A stretch of 37,513 nt of DNA, from NCBI GenBank assembly GCA_025529335.1, contig JAMYHX010000431.1, positions 1 through 37,513 of the forward strand, given 5' to 3'. This stretch comes from Rhizopus sp. PT2906. Taxonomy: Eukaryota; Mucoromycota; Mucoromycetes; Mucorales; Rhizopodaceae. A model generated the notes under the pieces. It saw only the letters and a list, made by a program, of their open reading frames with translations, ran no database searches and was not told the DNA's origin. Shown here piece by piece: positions 10,296-21,831 of the stretch. Position 1 is the stretch's first letter, and each line of letters begins with the position of its first letter. The translations under genes were made by a program, and so were the position numbers.

Positions 10296-13200
10296 TTAAT
10301 AGCCATCGTGAACAATTTCTACATTGTTTCTTATCCAATCTAAAAGATTTTTTGAATGAAAGATTGTGCTGATCTCTCTGTTGGGTGTATCTATTGTTGA
10401 TTTTTCATGATCATCTGAGACTTTATCAATGACATACTTTGTTCTTTCGTGTACTTGTTGTACGTATCTTCCAGTTTCTCTCCATAAATCATCAATGGGG
10501 TCATCATGCAGCACTGGATTTATGCTGTTATATTCTTTTTCATAATCGATAGCATCGTGATTAATAGGTGAACCTGTAGCCGCAACAAGCTCTTGACTAT
10601 TGAGGTAGTTTTCCACATCCTCCATAAGCATATCACTACTAAAGCTAAAAACGCTTATGTCTATACCGTCTTCTTCGGGGATGCCACGCGTAATTAACTC
10701 AAGTCCTCTACTTCCTATGTCAAATGTCGTATCGGCTTCTTTTATCCCTAACAATAGTAATACAAAGATTAACCTATGATTCTCGTTTGATTTACTTTTT
10801 TTTTTTTTACTTATTTCATCAGACATTCGATCCAAATTCTCAAATATCCCTCCATTTAATCTTTTGATGGGTTGGCGGTATTGTGGTATGATATCCTGTC
10901 TTGGTTTTTTATATTGTTGTTCATATGCCGGAAAGATTCTCTCATTGCTTATTCTCTTCCTTTTTCTATGCAGAGCTTCCACATTGGTGGCATTTGGCTT
11001 TATCTTACAGCATGCATGCGCACATCTATACTACTTTAGTTTTATTTATACTTGATAGAGTAACATTCGTACTTACTTATCTTTATTCTTGCACTTATGT
11101 CTACATCTATAAGCTAATAAGTGAGTATTTTTTAACATGCTTATTATTTGATTCAAGCCATTACGGTGTTACTGCTTTTAATGAGCCTTTGAAGATTCTT
11201 TTTGATGGCCCAGTGATCCTCTTGAAACTATGCTTATTTGCTGTATGCTCGTCACTTGATGCATCCTCTGTACTCTTACTCTCTAATACTGTACTTGTAG
11301 AAGCTACTGCAAAGTCTTTCCATAATTCTGGATCAATACCGTCGTCAAATAAATTTTCTTCCTCCATTAGTTCAGTAGACGGCTCCTGAACGCTTGGTTT
11401 TTGGTGTTGTCTGCTACTGTGTATATTTGAAGGTGCAGAAATGTGTATATACCTTCTGGCATCAATATCCATTGTTATTTCCTTCATCACGTCCATACCC
11501 ACTGTATAATATTGGTAAACGTGTATGCTGTATCATATATTATAAACTAATACCATAATCTTCACTTTGTAAATAACAGAACACACACATGTTTGAGGAA
11601 GTTATTGGTATTGTCAATTCGAATTTTTCAGGACTATTGTGCAACTGCGAAACTCTATAACCTTTTTGATAAGAGTCAGTTGATACATGCACAGCTTTTG
11701 TTCTTACTTGATGCGCCGATAGTCGAGTAAGGCGCTCTCGTTTGTTTCTGCCCAAAATTGAGCGTAATAACCTTTATTTGTATTGGCGTGGGTTGATCGA
11801 CTGCTGGTCGCTCCGATAGAAAACGTGAGCGTAATTTCTTCTTCTTTTATTTTCTGCCACAAAGAAATGTGTGTCATATTGAATGGCTAAAATTACCAAG
11901 TAAAAGCTTTGAAACTTACTTGTCCAACATCTAGACAGAGTTTAGGTATTGCTGCTAACGATCTCAAGATCTAGTAATGTAGTGAGTTGTGTAATAGGAA
12001 GCTATACTTTTTTTAAAAGTTACCTGAGTGCCAAACGGAGGATTTCTATGTAAAATCTAATAAAAGTTTTACAAAAAAAAAAAAAAAAAAATACAATACT
12101 AAATGTATAAATAAAGGATGACAGCTTACCATCTCTATACGACTAGGATCACATTTTCTAATTTGCTCAAATGATATCAGATCCGCTTCTGATAATAATT
12201 TGGCAAACTGAGGACCAATTCCGGTAATCTGCCTTATTACAAAAGGTGAATCATACCACATCTTAGCCTGAATACTTTGGTACAGTTGAATGGAGTATTT
12301 CAGTTTAGAAGAGTCTCTCTCATAGACAGCGCACTCGATTATACCTAGATTGTATATTAATTAATATTGCTGATAGACTATCTCCGTATATCATTACATT
12401 TTGTAATTCGACTAGCATGGTTCAGAATATTTAGCCCTTCTGTAGCCAGCAAGGTGTTACCGCTGTTATGTAGGTTTACATCCCCAAGAATGCACTATGC
12501 AAAAATTGGCTATGAGACTATTGTTGTCATAGACAGTGAATAACCTTTACCTGTAAGACAAGAAATACTTTGTCAGCTACTGATGTAACTTTGCCAAGTG
12601 GATAGCGAATGTTTGGGTTATTTCGAATTGTATTCAGAAACTGCTTTTCTCCAGAATTATATCTGATCGCTTCCATTTCTTCTTGGCAACTGCTAACCAA
12701 GTCTAACTGCCGTCATATCAATAAGAACAGTAGATTATACTTTTTCTAATGCATAGACTATGTACATACCACATTTCTTAGGGAAGATATATCTTTCTTG
12801 CTAATTATTGAAGCCATTGTAGAAAATTTGATGTAATACTTGACCATAATTAATCCATAATCTATACGATCTAAGCATTGGACAAACGCTAGCAGCCAAT
12901 CTCCAATACTTACTTGTTGGTTTTAGTAGAAGGTTGTTCATCTTTTCAATCATAGAATGTCCTTCAAGAGACTCTAGATGCTTGATGCATATATCTACGT
13001 TACATGTGTGTTTGCTTAATCAAGTTTCCAATATTCAAATAAATGAATTTACTTTGTAATATATTATCAGCATATAAACTGGAGGCAGGTGATATGCCTT
13101 GCTGTATGTTATAATGTAGTGGATTCTGTGACACTCTCACATACAAGAAGGTTGATTTTAGCCTACAGCAAGATTAGCGACGAGATTGAGTAATATCATT

Positions 13201-15769
13201 AACTGATGTTTACCATTCGATAGCTGAATGTATGTTTACGATTGTGCCAAGACAGATTTCAGATAGTAGGTGCTCAATCAGATTCTCGTGTAGTCTTAAC
13301 ATGGCCTAGTATAAGTGATGGACAAAGATAACTTTTCAAACCTTACCTGCTCTCCAGGTTTGTTGTTCCTGAAACCAGTGAAGAATAACGTTGTTTCATT
13401 TGATTGGTTGTCATGATGACTGCACATCCACTTGTATCAAGCCCTGGGCGCCCTGCTCTTCCTATCATTTGAAGTAGATCAATATCAGAATACTCTGTTA
13501 GAGTGCCTTGTTGATAACCTATGTGTACATGTAAAATATTTTAGAACATATTACATATCCCAAAAGCTCTTAAAAGGTTACTTGCCCAATGTAGACTTTA
13601 TAATGACTAGATGAGCTGGTAGATTGACCTATTTTTTATCAGATATAAATCTTTTTGCTATTTATCGGTATGAAACAGCTATTTCTATGCTTACACCAAC
13701 AGCTAAAGTAGAAGTCGTTCCTTAAAAATATTTTTGATTAATAACAGGTTGCTTCGTTCAACGCACTCTTACACACCAATCACTCTGATGGCCTTCTTTA
13801 GAAAAAGCTCTTCTACTAGGCCCCGGTCTGCATAGTCAAGGCCAGCTGTAAAAAAAAAGGTATTAGGACATTTCTGTATGAAGTCAAAACAAAACATTTA
13901 ACCATGATGGAAAGCTATTCCTTTGCGAAATAGTCGTGCTAAAGCTTTGTTCTTAAATTTCACTTTATCAGAATCTTGTATGTTTGAACTAGAAATATAT
14001 CACTTGATTATTTTATAATGGCAATAATACTATTAAAAAGGCATTACCATAAAGTAGATATCTTTCGCTTATCCATCATATTTGCAATAGTATCACACGC
14101 TTGCTGAACAGATTTGCGTGTTGAGCAGAACTAGTATAGTGAACAGTATTGAGTTTTTTGGTATCAACGTGTCCTTTTATCGTTTTTTTCTTTACTATTA
14201 GCACTGGTTTGTCATTGCTATGCTTTTGAATGATGTCTAGTAATCTACAAAGGACAAGTTATTTAAAGATAGACTATCATCTGATCATATACTAGCTTCC
14301 AATCAAGCTTCCTATCAAACAAAAAAATATTATCTTCTTTCTGAGGGTATCCATAAACAAATCGATCCAGACGCACTGGCCTGTACTCTTCTGAAAATGC
14401 AATAGCTATACACATTATATTAATACCTACTCTCCTCTATAGAAAAGATATATTACGTTTTGCGTTTAACCAAGTACTGATATCATTTAGGTTTGGCACA
14501 GTAGCAGACACAGCTATATATCTTATTTGATTATTGACGGTCTATTATATGCCAATAGAAAATAAGTCTTGTTATAACAGGCGAAACGTCAACAGCAGTA
14601 CCTTCATACGACTAACACAGGTTTCCAACACTGCGCCACGCTTTTCATTTAATATATGCACTTCATCAATCTAAAAATAATGAGTAACTTGTTAGATATT
14701 TGAGGGAAATATTACGAGAATTAGTTTGATCAAGCTCATCAATTTACGATGATCCACCCATCTTCTTGTCATAGAATCCCATTTTTCAGGAGTTGTTACA
14801 CTTTTAAGAGATCAGTAAATGTGTTTTAGGAGGTATATCTTATTTCGTACATGATGGCCGTTTTACGAATGGACGCTATAGTCGAGTTCTGTGTATCACC
14901 CGTATACTCTTTACCTTTTATAGTTTTAGATACAATGAAACAAAATGCATACTTACTTTACATTCTATCCCGAAAGGCTTAAACTTCTTTTCCCAATCCT
15001 TTGCTCTTTCGCTACATAGACTCTTGGTTGGAGCCATGTATATTATTTTTGAATCTGTTCCGCTGTTCAAGAGCGCTCTGATAATCGACAACTCCAACAA
15101 GACTGTCTTTCCAGAGCCAGTAGGAGCTGATGTATAAAAAGTGAGTAAAAAAAAAAAGCATACAGAGATGAGCTAGAATACCTGAGATGGCCAAATTGCT
15201 GTTTTCATAGAATGTCTTGTATGTATTTATAATTTATTACATAAACATTGACACTGACAACTTTTGATACTTACATCTACTAGACATTTTGATTGCATGA
15301 CATTAAAGAGTCCAAACTTGAATATTCTGTTATAGGGTGATGCTATGATAGTCGTAGGTTATATGTTTGCTTTCTTTTATTTTAAAATAATAGTACATAC
15401 GTATGTCAGCTGTATGCCTCAACTGGGTGTCTCCTATAACAGGGCAGCTTGTATCATTATGTATGTGCTGACCTAAATAATATGTTATATACATAAAATG
15501 ATAAATAATGAATTGCGTTTACCTTGTTGTTGCAGGTTATTTTGAGTAACAAATGAGTTATGATTGTGATGTAAAGTCTGTCAATAAGCAGATTAGTAGT
15601 ACATATGTAACTATCAGAACTATAACAGTACATTGCTTTCATTAAAAGAATTATATTGCTGGTTAACTCTCTGACCAATATCTAACATATCAAATGAATC
15701 AGATAACATTGCTTCTTCGTTCTCCAACCATCGATCAATGCCATCATCACTGCTACTGTTATCTCTCAT
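10296..15769 (-). CDS. HFM1: Mer3/HFM1 meiotic DNA helicase, 33 exons, with one suspected +1 frameshift
   Basis: Ski2-like superfamily-2 DNA helicase that promotes meiotic crossovers. ATG at 15769; stop at 10296; about 1230 residues. Exons in coding order: 15769-15632, 15577-15523, 15472-15401, 15342-15275, 15215-15182, 15126-14962, 14914-14851, 14800-14716, 14670-14602, 14541-14457, 14405-14297, 14244-14196, 14130-14048, 13988-13903, 13845-13777, 13720-13695, 13628-13586, 13519-13347, 13294-13214, 13162-13053, 12994-12914, 12870-12770, 12706-12551, 12494-12398, 12344-12130, 12056-12024, 11970-11920, 11853-11708, 11654-11554, 11501-11165, 11106-11077, 11025-10796 (or 10811), 10747-10296. Motifs: APTGSGKT (about 123-130), DEVH (about 229-232), TTPEKWD, SATVPN, FCSTRKS, QMIGRAGRPGLD, a Sec63 domain with RNPPFGTQ, and a C-terminal zinc-binding-like CRHKCKNKDKCAHACC near residue 995. 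Two introns appear to use GC donors, and near 13500 the exon has one base too many (see findings). All other junctions keep phase. Confidence 0.92.
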
Positions 15770-16492
15770 TAACAGTGTATCTGTATTTTGAATGTGTTAA
15801 AGAGACTCTAAAAGGAAAGGAACAGATAGATTATACGCGTATGCAAATCAGTACTGTTTGTATAGTAATTTTGCCTTTTATTTGACATTATGAAAACAAG
15901 AAAAAGAAGAAGAAAATGATTTACAATTTGCTTTATTATATGATTGATTGATTGATTGACAACACGTAATGAATTTACAAATCTTTATTATGATATAGTA
16001 GCGACATACCAGCTACATTAATCTCGGTCGTAAAAACTCGCACACAAGGTTCATGATGCTTCATGTGCACTGTGTGCTTCACTAAGAGGTGCATCTACTT
16101 TTTTTTATACTGATCATCTTTACGTGTTTTTTTTTTTTTCTTGTACATGGCAAGAAATAAACATAGACACATCAACAAAATTATCCCAGATCAAGGTCAT
16201 TTTACTCCAAACATTTAGTTGAGAAAAGAAAGGGGGCGGGAAAGGGGAGAGGAGTATACAAGAAAGCTGTCACGATAACTTTTTGAATGCGTGATGAACA
16301 AAAACAGAAATCAGGGACAATGATTCCAAAATTAAAAATTAGGTCTGAAAATAGTAACCAATCAGATCCATGTACGACTTCCGCGGAGAGCAACAAGTAG
16401 TAAACAGGTTCAATCCGCGGAAAGAGAGATAACACCATATAAATATCTCCCTTCTTTCCCTTTATATTATATTTCTTTACTATTTACCCCAC
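15770..16492. promoter_or_regulatory. Divergent intergenic region between HFM1 and GNA1 with promoter elements
   Basis: This 723-bp gap separates the divergent starts of HFM1 (15769, minus) and GNA1 (16493, plus). The HFM1 side shows a short GATT tandem repeat near 15943-15958 and several T runs but no clear element. On the GNA1 side there is a CCAAT box at 16358-16362, an inverted pair TTCCGCGG (16379-16386) and CCGCGGAA (16415-16422), and TATAAAT at 16438-16444, about 50 bp before the ATG, followed by a CT-rich leader. CGG/CCG spacing of this type suits a fungal Zn2Cys6 regulator, which is an inference only. Confidence 0.5.
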
Positions 16493-17126
16493 ATGTCTGA
16501 AGTTACTCTTTTCGATTCCAAATACCTTTCTCCTGAAGTTCAAGCTGCTCTACCAAAGGGACATACTCTTCGTGCACTTCGCTCAAACGATTATGAACGC
16601 GGATTTTTAAAGGTGCTCGAAGTTTTGACAGAAGTTGGTAACCACACCAAAGAAGAATTCACAGAACAATTTAACTATTTGAAGAAACATAACCATGAAT
16701 GTAAAGTATAGAAACTGATCCATCTCAAAGCACAATACTTATTTAATCAAATAGATTTTACTATTACCATTACTGATGATGCCCAGGACAAAGTTGTTGC
16801 CGTCGGTACCATTTTCATTGAAAGAAAGTTTATTCGTAAAAATGGTCTTGTCGGTCACATTGAAGACATTGCAGTCGATAAAAATCAACAAGGAAAGAAA
16901 TTGGGTCTGAGAATTATTCAGGCACTTAAATACATTGGCGCAAAGAATGGATGTTATAAAGTCATTTTGGATTGTTCAGAAAAGGTAAATGTTGGATTCA
17001 TTTTCGTTGTTTATTATTCTAATGTCCCTCAATTAGAATGTACCCTTTTACGAAAAGTGTGGATTTAATAGAAAAGAAGTTGAGATGGCTTGGTACGTGC
17101 CTAGCACTGAAAAGGCTCGTTTGTAA
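16493..17126 (+). CDS. GNA1: Glucosamine-6-phosphate N-acetyltransferase
   Basis: GNAT-fold enzyme that acetylates glucosamine-6-phosphate with acetyl-CoA, a step to UDP-GlcNAc and therefore chitin and glycoprotein synthesis in the cytosol. Three exons, 16493-16700, 16755-16984, 17037-17126, give 175 residues, the usual length for Gna1. Family marks are LFDSKYLSPEVQ and LRALRSNDYERGFLKVLEVL near the N-terminus, the core GTIFIERKFIRKNG, HIEDIAVDKNQQGKKLGLRI (acetyl-CoA pyrophosphate-binding Q-x-x-G-x-x-L loop), YKVILDCSEKN and VPFYEKCGFNRKEVEMAWY at the end. A promoter with CCAAT, inverted CCGCGG and TATA-like elements precedes it. It is convergent with the lipase gene, stops 71 bp apart. Confidence 0.96.
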
Positions 17127-17197
17127 ATAAATAAATAAATCATAATTCATTGTTTTTTTTTTTTCTGCATTAATTATTATTATCGTATTTATTATGT

Positions 17198-18906
17198 TTA
17201 TTCCCATTTAGCTTGTTTTAGTTGTTTCAAGAGAATTGGATAAGTAGTTTTATGGTTATTATGTCCCCAGATCGTATCCATGTGTTCATATCCATCAATA
17301 CGTTCAACATGAACAAGATCTAACATCGGAAACATGGTGGTATTATTTTTAGAGGAGGCCTCTTTGGTATCCGTCAATCGGTGTTCACAATCATCAAACG
17401 ATCTTACAAACTGTTCGCCATCGACCAAGTAGTCTGCTGTACCATAAAAGACGATTAATGGCACTTTATCCATCTGCGTATTGTCATGTTTGTGCTCGCC
17501 CACATACAGACACTTGCCTGTCTTTCCCCAACCTGCGATCCAGTCTGCAATCAATCTTGCACTGACCGGTCTTGGTGTAAATTGAAAATATTTAACTTTC
17601 CGTCTACGTACCCAATGAGAGTCCCACCAGGAAAATAGATAAGAAAACATGCAGTAAGCTAAGAAGCAGAATAACCTTGGATGCATAATCGTCTGAACCA
17701 CTGTCATCACTGGTAAAAATGCAGCTGTGCCTAAAACACAAAAGTTAGAGTTCCGCGTATTTTCTCCTTTGTCGTAAAAATGCTCTTTTACCAAATAACA
17801 TGGAATATAGCCAATCATTTAAATTGATTAATAGGCGAAGAGGATAAGTACTAAAAAAAAAAGTAACAAATCGAGATTAGTATTACATCACTCTTAGCGT
17901 TTCTTTTTTTTTCTTAATTTGTCACTTTACTTGACCAAGCTTCCAGAAAAGATGGCAGGTGCCAAAGCAACGAAGCAACTTAATTTACTAGCAATCTCTG
18001 GACATAAGGATAATCCAATAAAGGCCTGTGCATTTCCCTGAGAGTGTCCGATATAGGCTACTTTTGAATAACCAGAGTATTCTCTAACATGATCCAACAT
18101 GGCTTTGAAATCATAAATGCCAAGCTCCTTTAGTCCCCAATCCCAATATTCGGGATCTTTATATGACAGTGAAATGTGGTCATATCCAGCAATGGCTCTA
18201 TTATTACCAACCCAAACATCATAACCTGCATCAGCTAATGTAAATGCAATTGATTTTTCTTCGTTAAGCACAAAGGCACCTGAGCACTGAAAGAGACCAT
18301 GTCCTATCAGCACTGGTTTTCTACCTATATAGATTCATGTGAGCAAGATGAAGCAATAGATTAAACAGATATCATACCACTTGGTTTACAACCCTTTCTG
18401 TATAGTCTATATATGATAATGATATAGCCATCTTCAGTAACCACTTCATGCTTCTCACTGATGTAACCCCACTTTTCTGCATAATACGTTTCATCTTGGG
18501 TAATGTCTTCGTCAGGTAGTGCATTTTCAAGTATATCCTGAGATCTCTCTGTTTTATGATACAAAACATCGAGTACATGAGTTTTGGTAGTTTTATAGAT
18601 GGCAAGTAAAACGAGGACTATCAAGATCGGCAAGGAAAGTGTCATTGAAATAATAGCTTGAATGTCTATGATAATTCTCTTCAATAATCCTCTTTTTATT
18701 CTCTGTACTTTTTTTCGATCTGCTGGTACACGTTTGGGCGGTAGTAGATCCATCATTTCTTCTAGTGTTGACTTATCATCATCATCATCATCATTAATAC
18801 TACTATTTACACCACTATCGTATGATAGTACACGTTTATCTTCATTTTCTTCCTCAGTAAAATATGTGTCTTTATCATCCGAATCTAAAAGTTCTATTGA
18901 TCGCAT
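17198..18906 (-). CDS. Membrane-anchored alpha/beta-hydrolase lipase, steryl-ester hydrolase-like (Tgl1/Yeh type)
   Basis: Probable acid-lipase-type esterase acting on steryl esters or acylglycerols at ER or lipid-droplet membranes. Four exons, 18906-18378, 18324-17931, 17850-17792, 17730-17198, give 504 residues. The first 75 residues are acidic and polar with a run of Asp, then one membrane segment spans about 78-104 (IISMTLSLPILIVLVLLAIY). The AB-hydrolase-associated region follows (KWGYISEKHEVVTEDGYII), then the oxyanion part VLIGHGLFQCSG, the nucleophile elbow GHSQG with Ser about residue 271, an Asp in YGTADYLVDGE and a His in DGYEHMDTIWG. These complete a Ser-Asp-His triad. Membrane anchor plus this domain order matches yeast Tgl1/Yeh1/Yeh2. 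The substrate cannot be decided from the sequence. Confidence 0.88.
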
Positions 18907-19499
18907 CTCTTCTTTTTTTTTATTTTTTTATTAAGAAAAAGGATAAAAAGAGAAAAGATCGATTCAAAAAATTAGGTTTAAATAGAATTAAATCTCTTAA
19001 ATGTTATTGGATATCCCTTATTTTCATATGTCTTTCTGCGTGGCTGAAGTAACCATGTTGACCTAAAATGGAAGACGCACTGTCAAACTCTTTATCATCT
19101 GATGACCCAAAGTGTCTTTTTTTCTAATTCTTTGATCTACATGATAGACACTATTTGTTTGTTGTAAAAAGACGATGGATATAAAAATGACATTACTGCG
19201 TGGACATGTTGTGTATTTTAGGATAGACAGCACGCATTATTACGCATATCTTTACATACAGCTGTGGCTTTTTCTTTTCTTTTCTTTTCTTTATCAATGG
19301 ATAGAGTCGCTTTGGAACGAGTGATGTTAAATATGAGAAATACTTATTCAGCCTTGAACCAGTCACTCTTGGGTAGAGTTACCAGTTACACGATGTAAAC
19401 TTAAATTTAACCTCTATCTTCGTTAAGTAAGAATGTAACAAAAAAAGAGGCAAGTAAAGAAGAAAGCAGAGGAGAGAGAGAAAGACGGGGACAACCATT
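18907..19499. other. Non-coding stretch upstream of the lipase
   Basis: No gene is supported here. It contains A/T-rich sequence, a TTTCT pentanucleotide repeat at about 19270-19290, and a purine-rich stretch (GAGA) near 19460-19480. It is probably the lipase promoter followed by the edge of a dispersed repeat. Confidence 0.4.
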
Positions 19500-19745
19500 A
19501 TTACTTCAAGTGTAATCATTATAATAACTCTATATATTACAATAGAGCATACATATTCTACTTGCATTCTTCTATCGCATCTGATGAGAATAAGGAGAAG
19601 CATAGGACATTGACCACATTCAATCTTCCCTATAAAATGGACGCGCATCTTTTTTTAATAATACTTCTTTCTTTTTCATGAAGAATCAAATCCGCAAGGC
19701 ATCGACTTAACAGCTTTTTTACAATAACAAAGCTGAAAACAACAG
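19500..19745 (-). repeat. Dispersed repeat, copy 1 (reverse orientation)
   Basis: Read on the minus strand, this segment matches two plus-strand copies at 29387-29620 and 29894-30060. Shared landmarks in order are CTGTTGT.TTCAGCTTT, AAGTCGATGC.TTGCG, TATTATTAAA, TTTTATAGG.AAGATTGAATG, GTCAAT, and ATCAGATGCGATAG with AGTAGAAT. By eye the copies are roughly 70-75 percent identical. The TTTTATAGG block is TATA-like and is kept in all three. No terminal repeat or target-site duplication was recognised, so the element class is unknown. Confidence 0.6.
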
Positions 19746-20135
19746 TACTTGATCCTTCTGTTTCTGATTTCTTTGCATAAACGTATTATCTAATTGGGAT
19801 TTCCCTAGTTTTAATGCGTTCTGTCTTTCAATCATTTGGAAGAGACCTGCTGAAAGATTGAAAATGAGGACGATTTCTGGAAAACCTGGTGCCAATATAT
19901 GGATGTTTGCAATGATTACCAATTCTGGTAATACTTAACAAGTGTTTTTTAGTAGCATACTAATTCAATGTAAAGCCTTGAAAAGTATCATGTAACCAAA
20001 CATACCCCAAGAACTATATGATTATCATATCATTAGCTCATTTAAACTAAATAAGGCATATACAGTCAATGCATTGAATGCATCCAAGGATATGGTATGT
20101 AATTTAGCAAAACGAAACGATTATAGACAGCTGAT

Positions 20136-20137
<2 letters not shown>

Positions 20138-20178
<41 letters not shown>
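20138..20178 (+). repeat. 41-nt poly(T) tract
   Basis: A run of about 41 T lies directly upstream of the reading frame that begins near 20185. It may mark an insertion of reverse-transcribed material or simple slippage; no flanking duplication was seen. Confidence 0.9.
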
Positions 20179-20183
<5 letters not shown>

Positions 20184-20184
20184 A

Positions 20185-21005
20185 AGTCTGTTGTGGAAGG
20201 TATCGAAGATGTCATCAGAAGCAGTTTCACTGAAAATGGAAGCATAAATGAATTATGATTTTGTAAACAGTTCTTTAGAAAGAGATATGAAAATGTATGT
20301 GTGAACGATTATTTTAAATTCACTTTATCTTCTTCCAATAGTCTGTTAATGTACAAAGTGCCCAACTTGTCAATGCGGCTTTCACTTGACGAAGCAAATT
20401 TTAACCATGTTCTTGTGTGTCCATTAATGGAACTTGCTGTTAACACAATTGGTGTGAAGTTGGTTTTTGTTCCTGAGGAATACGTTTCACAGTCCTCCTC
20501 CGAAGAATATAAAGCTGATGCTATTGTCTTGCACGATGGATTAGAAATAGCCTTACTTGAGACATCAGGAAAGCTTCTTTTAAACGATGGTCCTAGGTTT
20601 GGCTATGGTCACATAAAAGGGACTTTCGGATGCTTCACAATCTACAATGAAATTCTCAAGACATACCATTTTGCTATTGAAGAAACAGTATCAAAGCTGA
20701 AGATTTATTTTGTTCATGCGAGGAGAAAGTTGTACAATACATTGAATGGCTATTTAGCTCATTTATGTGATTCATTTGTGGTCGCTAGAGCTTTGTTCTG
20801 CAAAGCTGTATGCTTTAAAAAAATGTGCAAGTTCACCATTCCAAGAAGCAAAGAAGACATCAAGAATATCTTGGCAATGAGTCACTTTGTGTGGCAATTG
20901 AAGGTAAGTGAAAAAAAAAAAGAAGTTGAAAATAAGCTAACTAACACTTTTTGCATGAGGATAGAAGTAGCTGAAGAGGACAGCAGACACCGTGCAAGAA
21001 CATGA
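20185..21005 (+). pseudogene. Decayed copy of an unidentified, probably lineage-specific gene
   Basis: I do not recognise a named family. One frame reads from about 20185 through KSVVEGIEDVIRSSF, meets a TGA at about 20256-20258, and goes on in the same frame as FCKQFFRKRYENV and then openly to 21005. The open part contains LSLDEANFNHVLVCPLMEL, KADAIVLHDGLEIALLETSG and GYGHIKGTFGCFTIYN. The spacing of an Asp (KADAI) and a later E-x-S/K-type strand (ALLETSGK) resembles the PD-(D/E)XK nuclease-like core seen in multi-copy Mucorales hypothetical proteins; this is an inference from memory. A plausible GTAAGT donor follows WQLK near 20903, but downstream exons hit stops in every phase I tried. The internal stop, poly(T) tract at the 5' side and neighbouring transposase relic suggest a dead copy. 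Confidence 0.5.
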
Positions 21006-21224
21006 TGACTATGAGATGCAATGAATAATGGATAACGATTTGAAGAGAGTATCTTTAAAGTCATTAATAGACACAAAAATCAAGAAGCCAGTCAGAGGTG
21101 CCAAATACGGCATCCTTTTGCCAATTGAAAAGGACAGTGTTTTCTTTGTTAAGCCTTGAAAATAATTTGAACATATTGGTTGTTTGCTCTTTATTCAATT
21201 CAAACATGTCTAAACTAAGATAAC

Positions 21225-21610
21225 CTAAATTGGCTGCTTATCCAAGCAGTCTTTCAACCTTGAATTAGAATGTTTGATAAAGACAACTTTGCGGAATTTA
21301 CATTGTTTTAATCTAAGATGAGATGCTTGTAATATGCTTTTGTCAAGAATCTCAAGTCTCTTGAGTTTACTCTTAGCAACTGACCAAAACTGCTCTATTG
21401 GGGTTCAACTCAGAAGAATAAAGTGATAAATATATACATTTATAGCCACACTTTTCAATCAATTCTTGGAGATCAGTTCGATTGTATGTATAGAAGCGTT
21501 ATCCATAACTAAGTCAGTGTTGATTGTGCCTAAACATAATATATTCTTCAAAGAGCTTATTCTAACGAAGCTATTAATGTTTCGGAAGCTTTCCAAACGG
21601 GTATTTATAA
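21225..21610 (-). pseudogene. Relic of a Tc1/mariner-like transposase (C-terminal third)
   Basis: Read on the minus strand with at least two frameshifts, the sequence shows LVMDNASIHT (second catalytic Asp), YKCIYLSLYSSELNP, IEQFWSVAKSKLKR (third catalytic Glu) and a tail ending CLDKQPI then stop at 21225. Each piece lines up with the better-preserved transposase at 32725-34017 (LVMDNAPIHT, YSPELNPIEQFWSVVKSKVKR). The N-terminal DNA-binding half was not found nearby. It is an older, inactive copy of the same transposon family. Confidence 0.8.
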
Positions 21611-21831
21611 TGAAAGACTTGGAGACAATAAAATGATTAGTATATGATACTAAAAAATCAATACATTGTAAGCACTAAACAAAAGAAAGAGAAAGAGATA
21701 GACAGGTCTATTCTGTGCCAGTTCCTAAATTTAATATTAAAATTTTTTTGCAGACTGGGTGCCTGGGCCACATCTTGGCTTTTTTTTTTTTTTTTTTTTT
21801 TTACTGTTCTTGTCTAGATTTTTTATATCTA
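21611..21831. other. Short non-coding gap with a 23-nt poly(T) tract
   Basis: Nothing coding is supported. A run of T at about 21780-21802 lies 29 bp before the ATG of the next gene and may act as a nucleosome-depleting promoter tract. Confidence 0.5.

Noticed and set aside
12046..12092. Poly(Phe) extension of a Mer3 exon
   Set aside because: It is intron sequence (12057-12129) with an A run; the spliced product keeps the family frame.
16400..16422. GGTTCAATCCGCGG, similar to a tRNA T arm
   Set aside because: No A box or acceptor pairing upstream; better explained by the CCGCGG promoter pair.
19379..19648. 89-residue hydrophobic minus-strand frame
   Set aside because: Falls in repeat copy 1; not conserved as a frame in copies 2 and 3.
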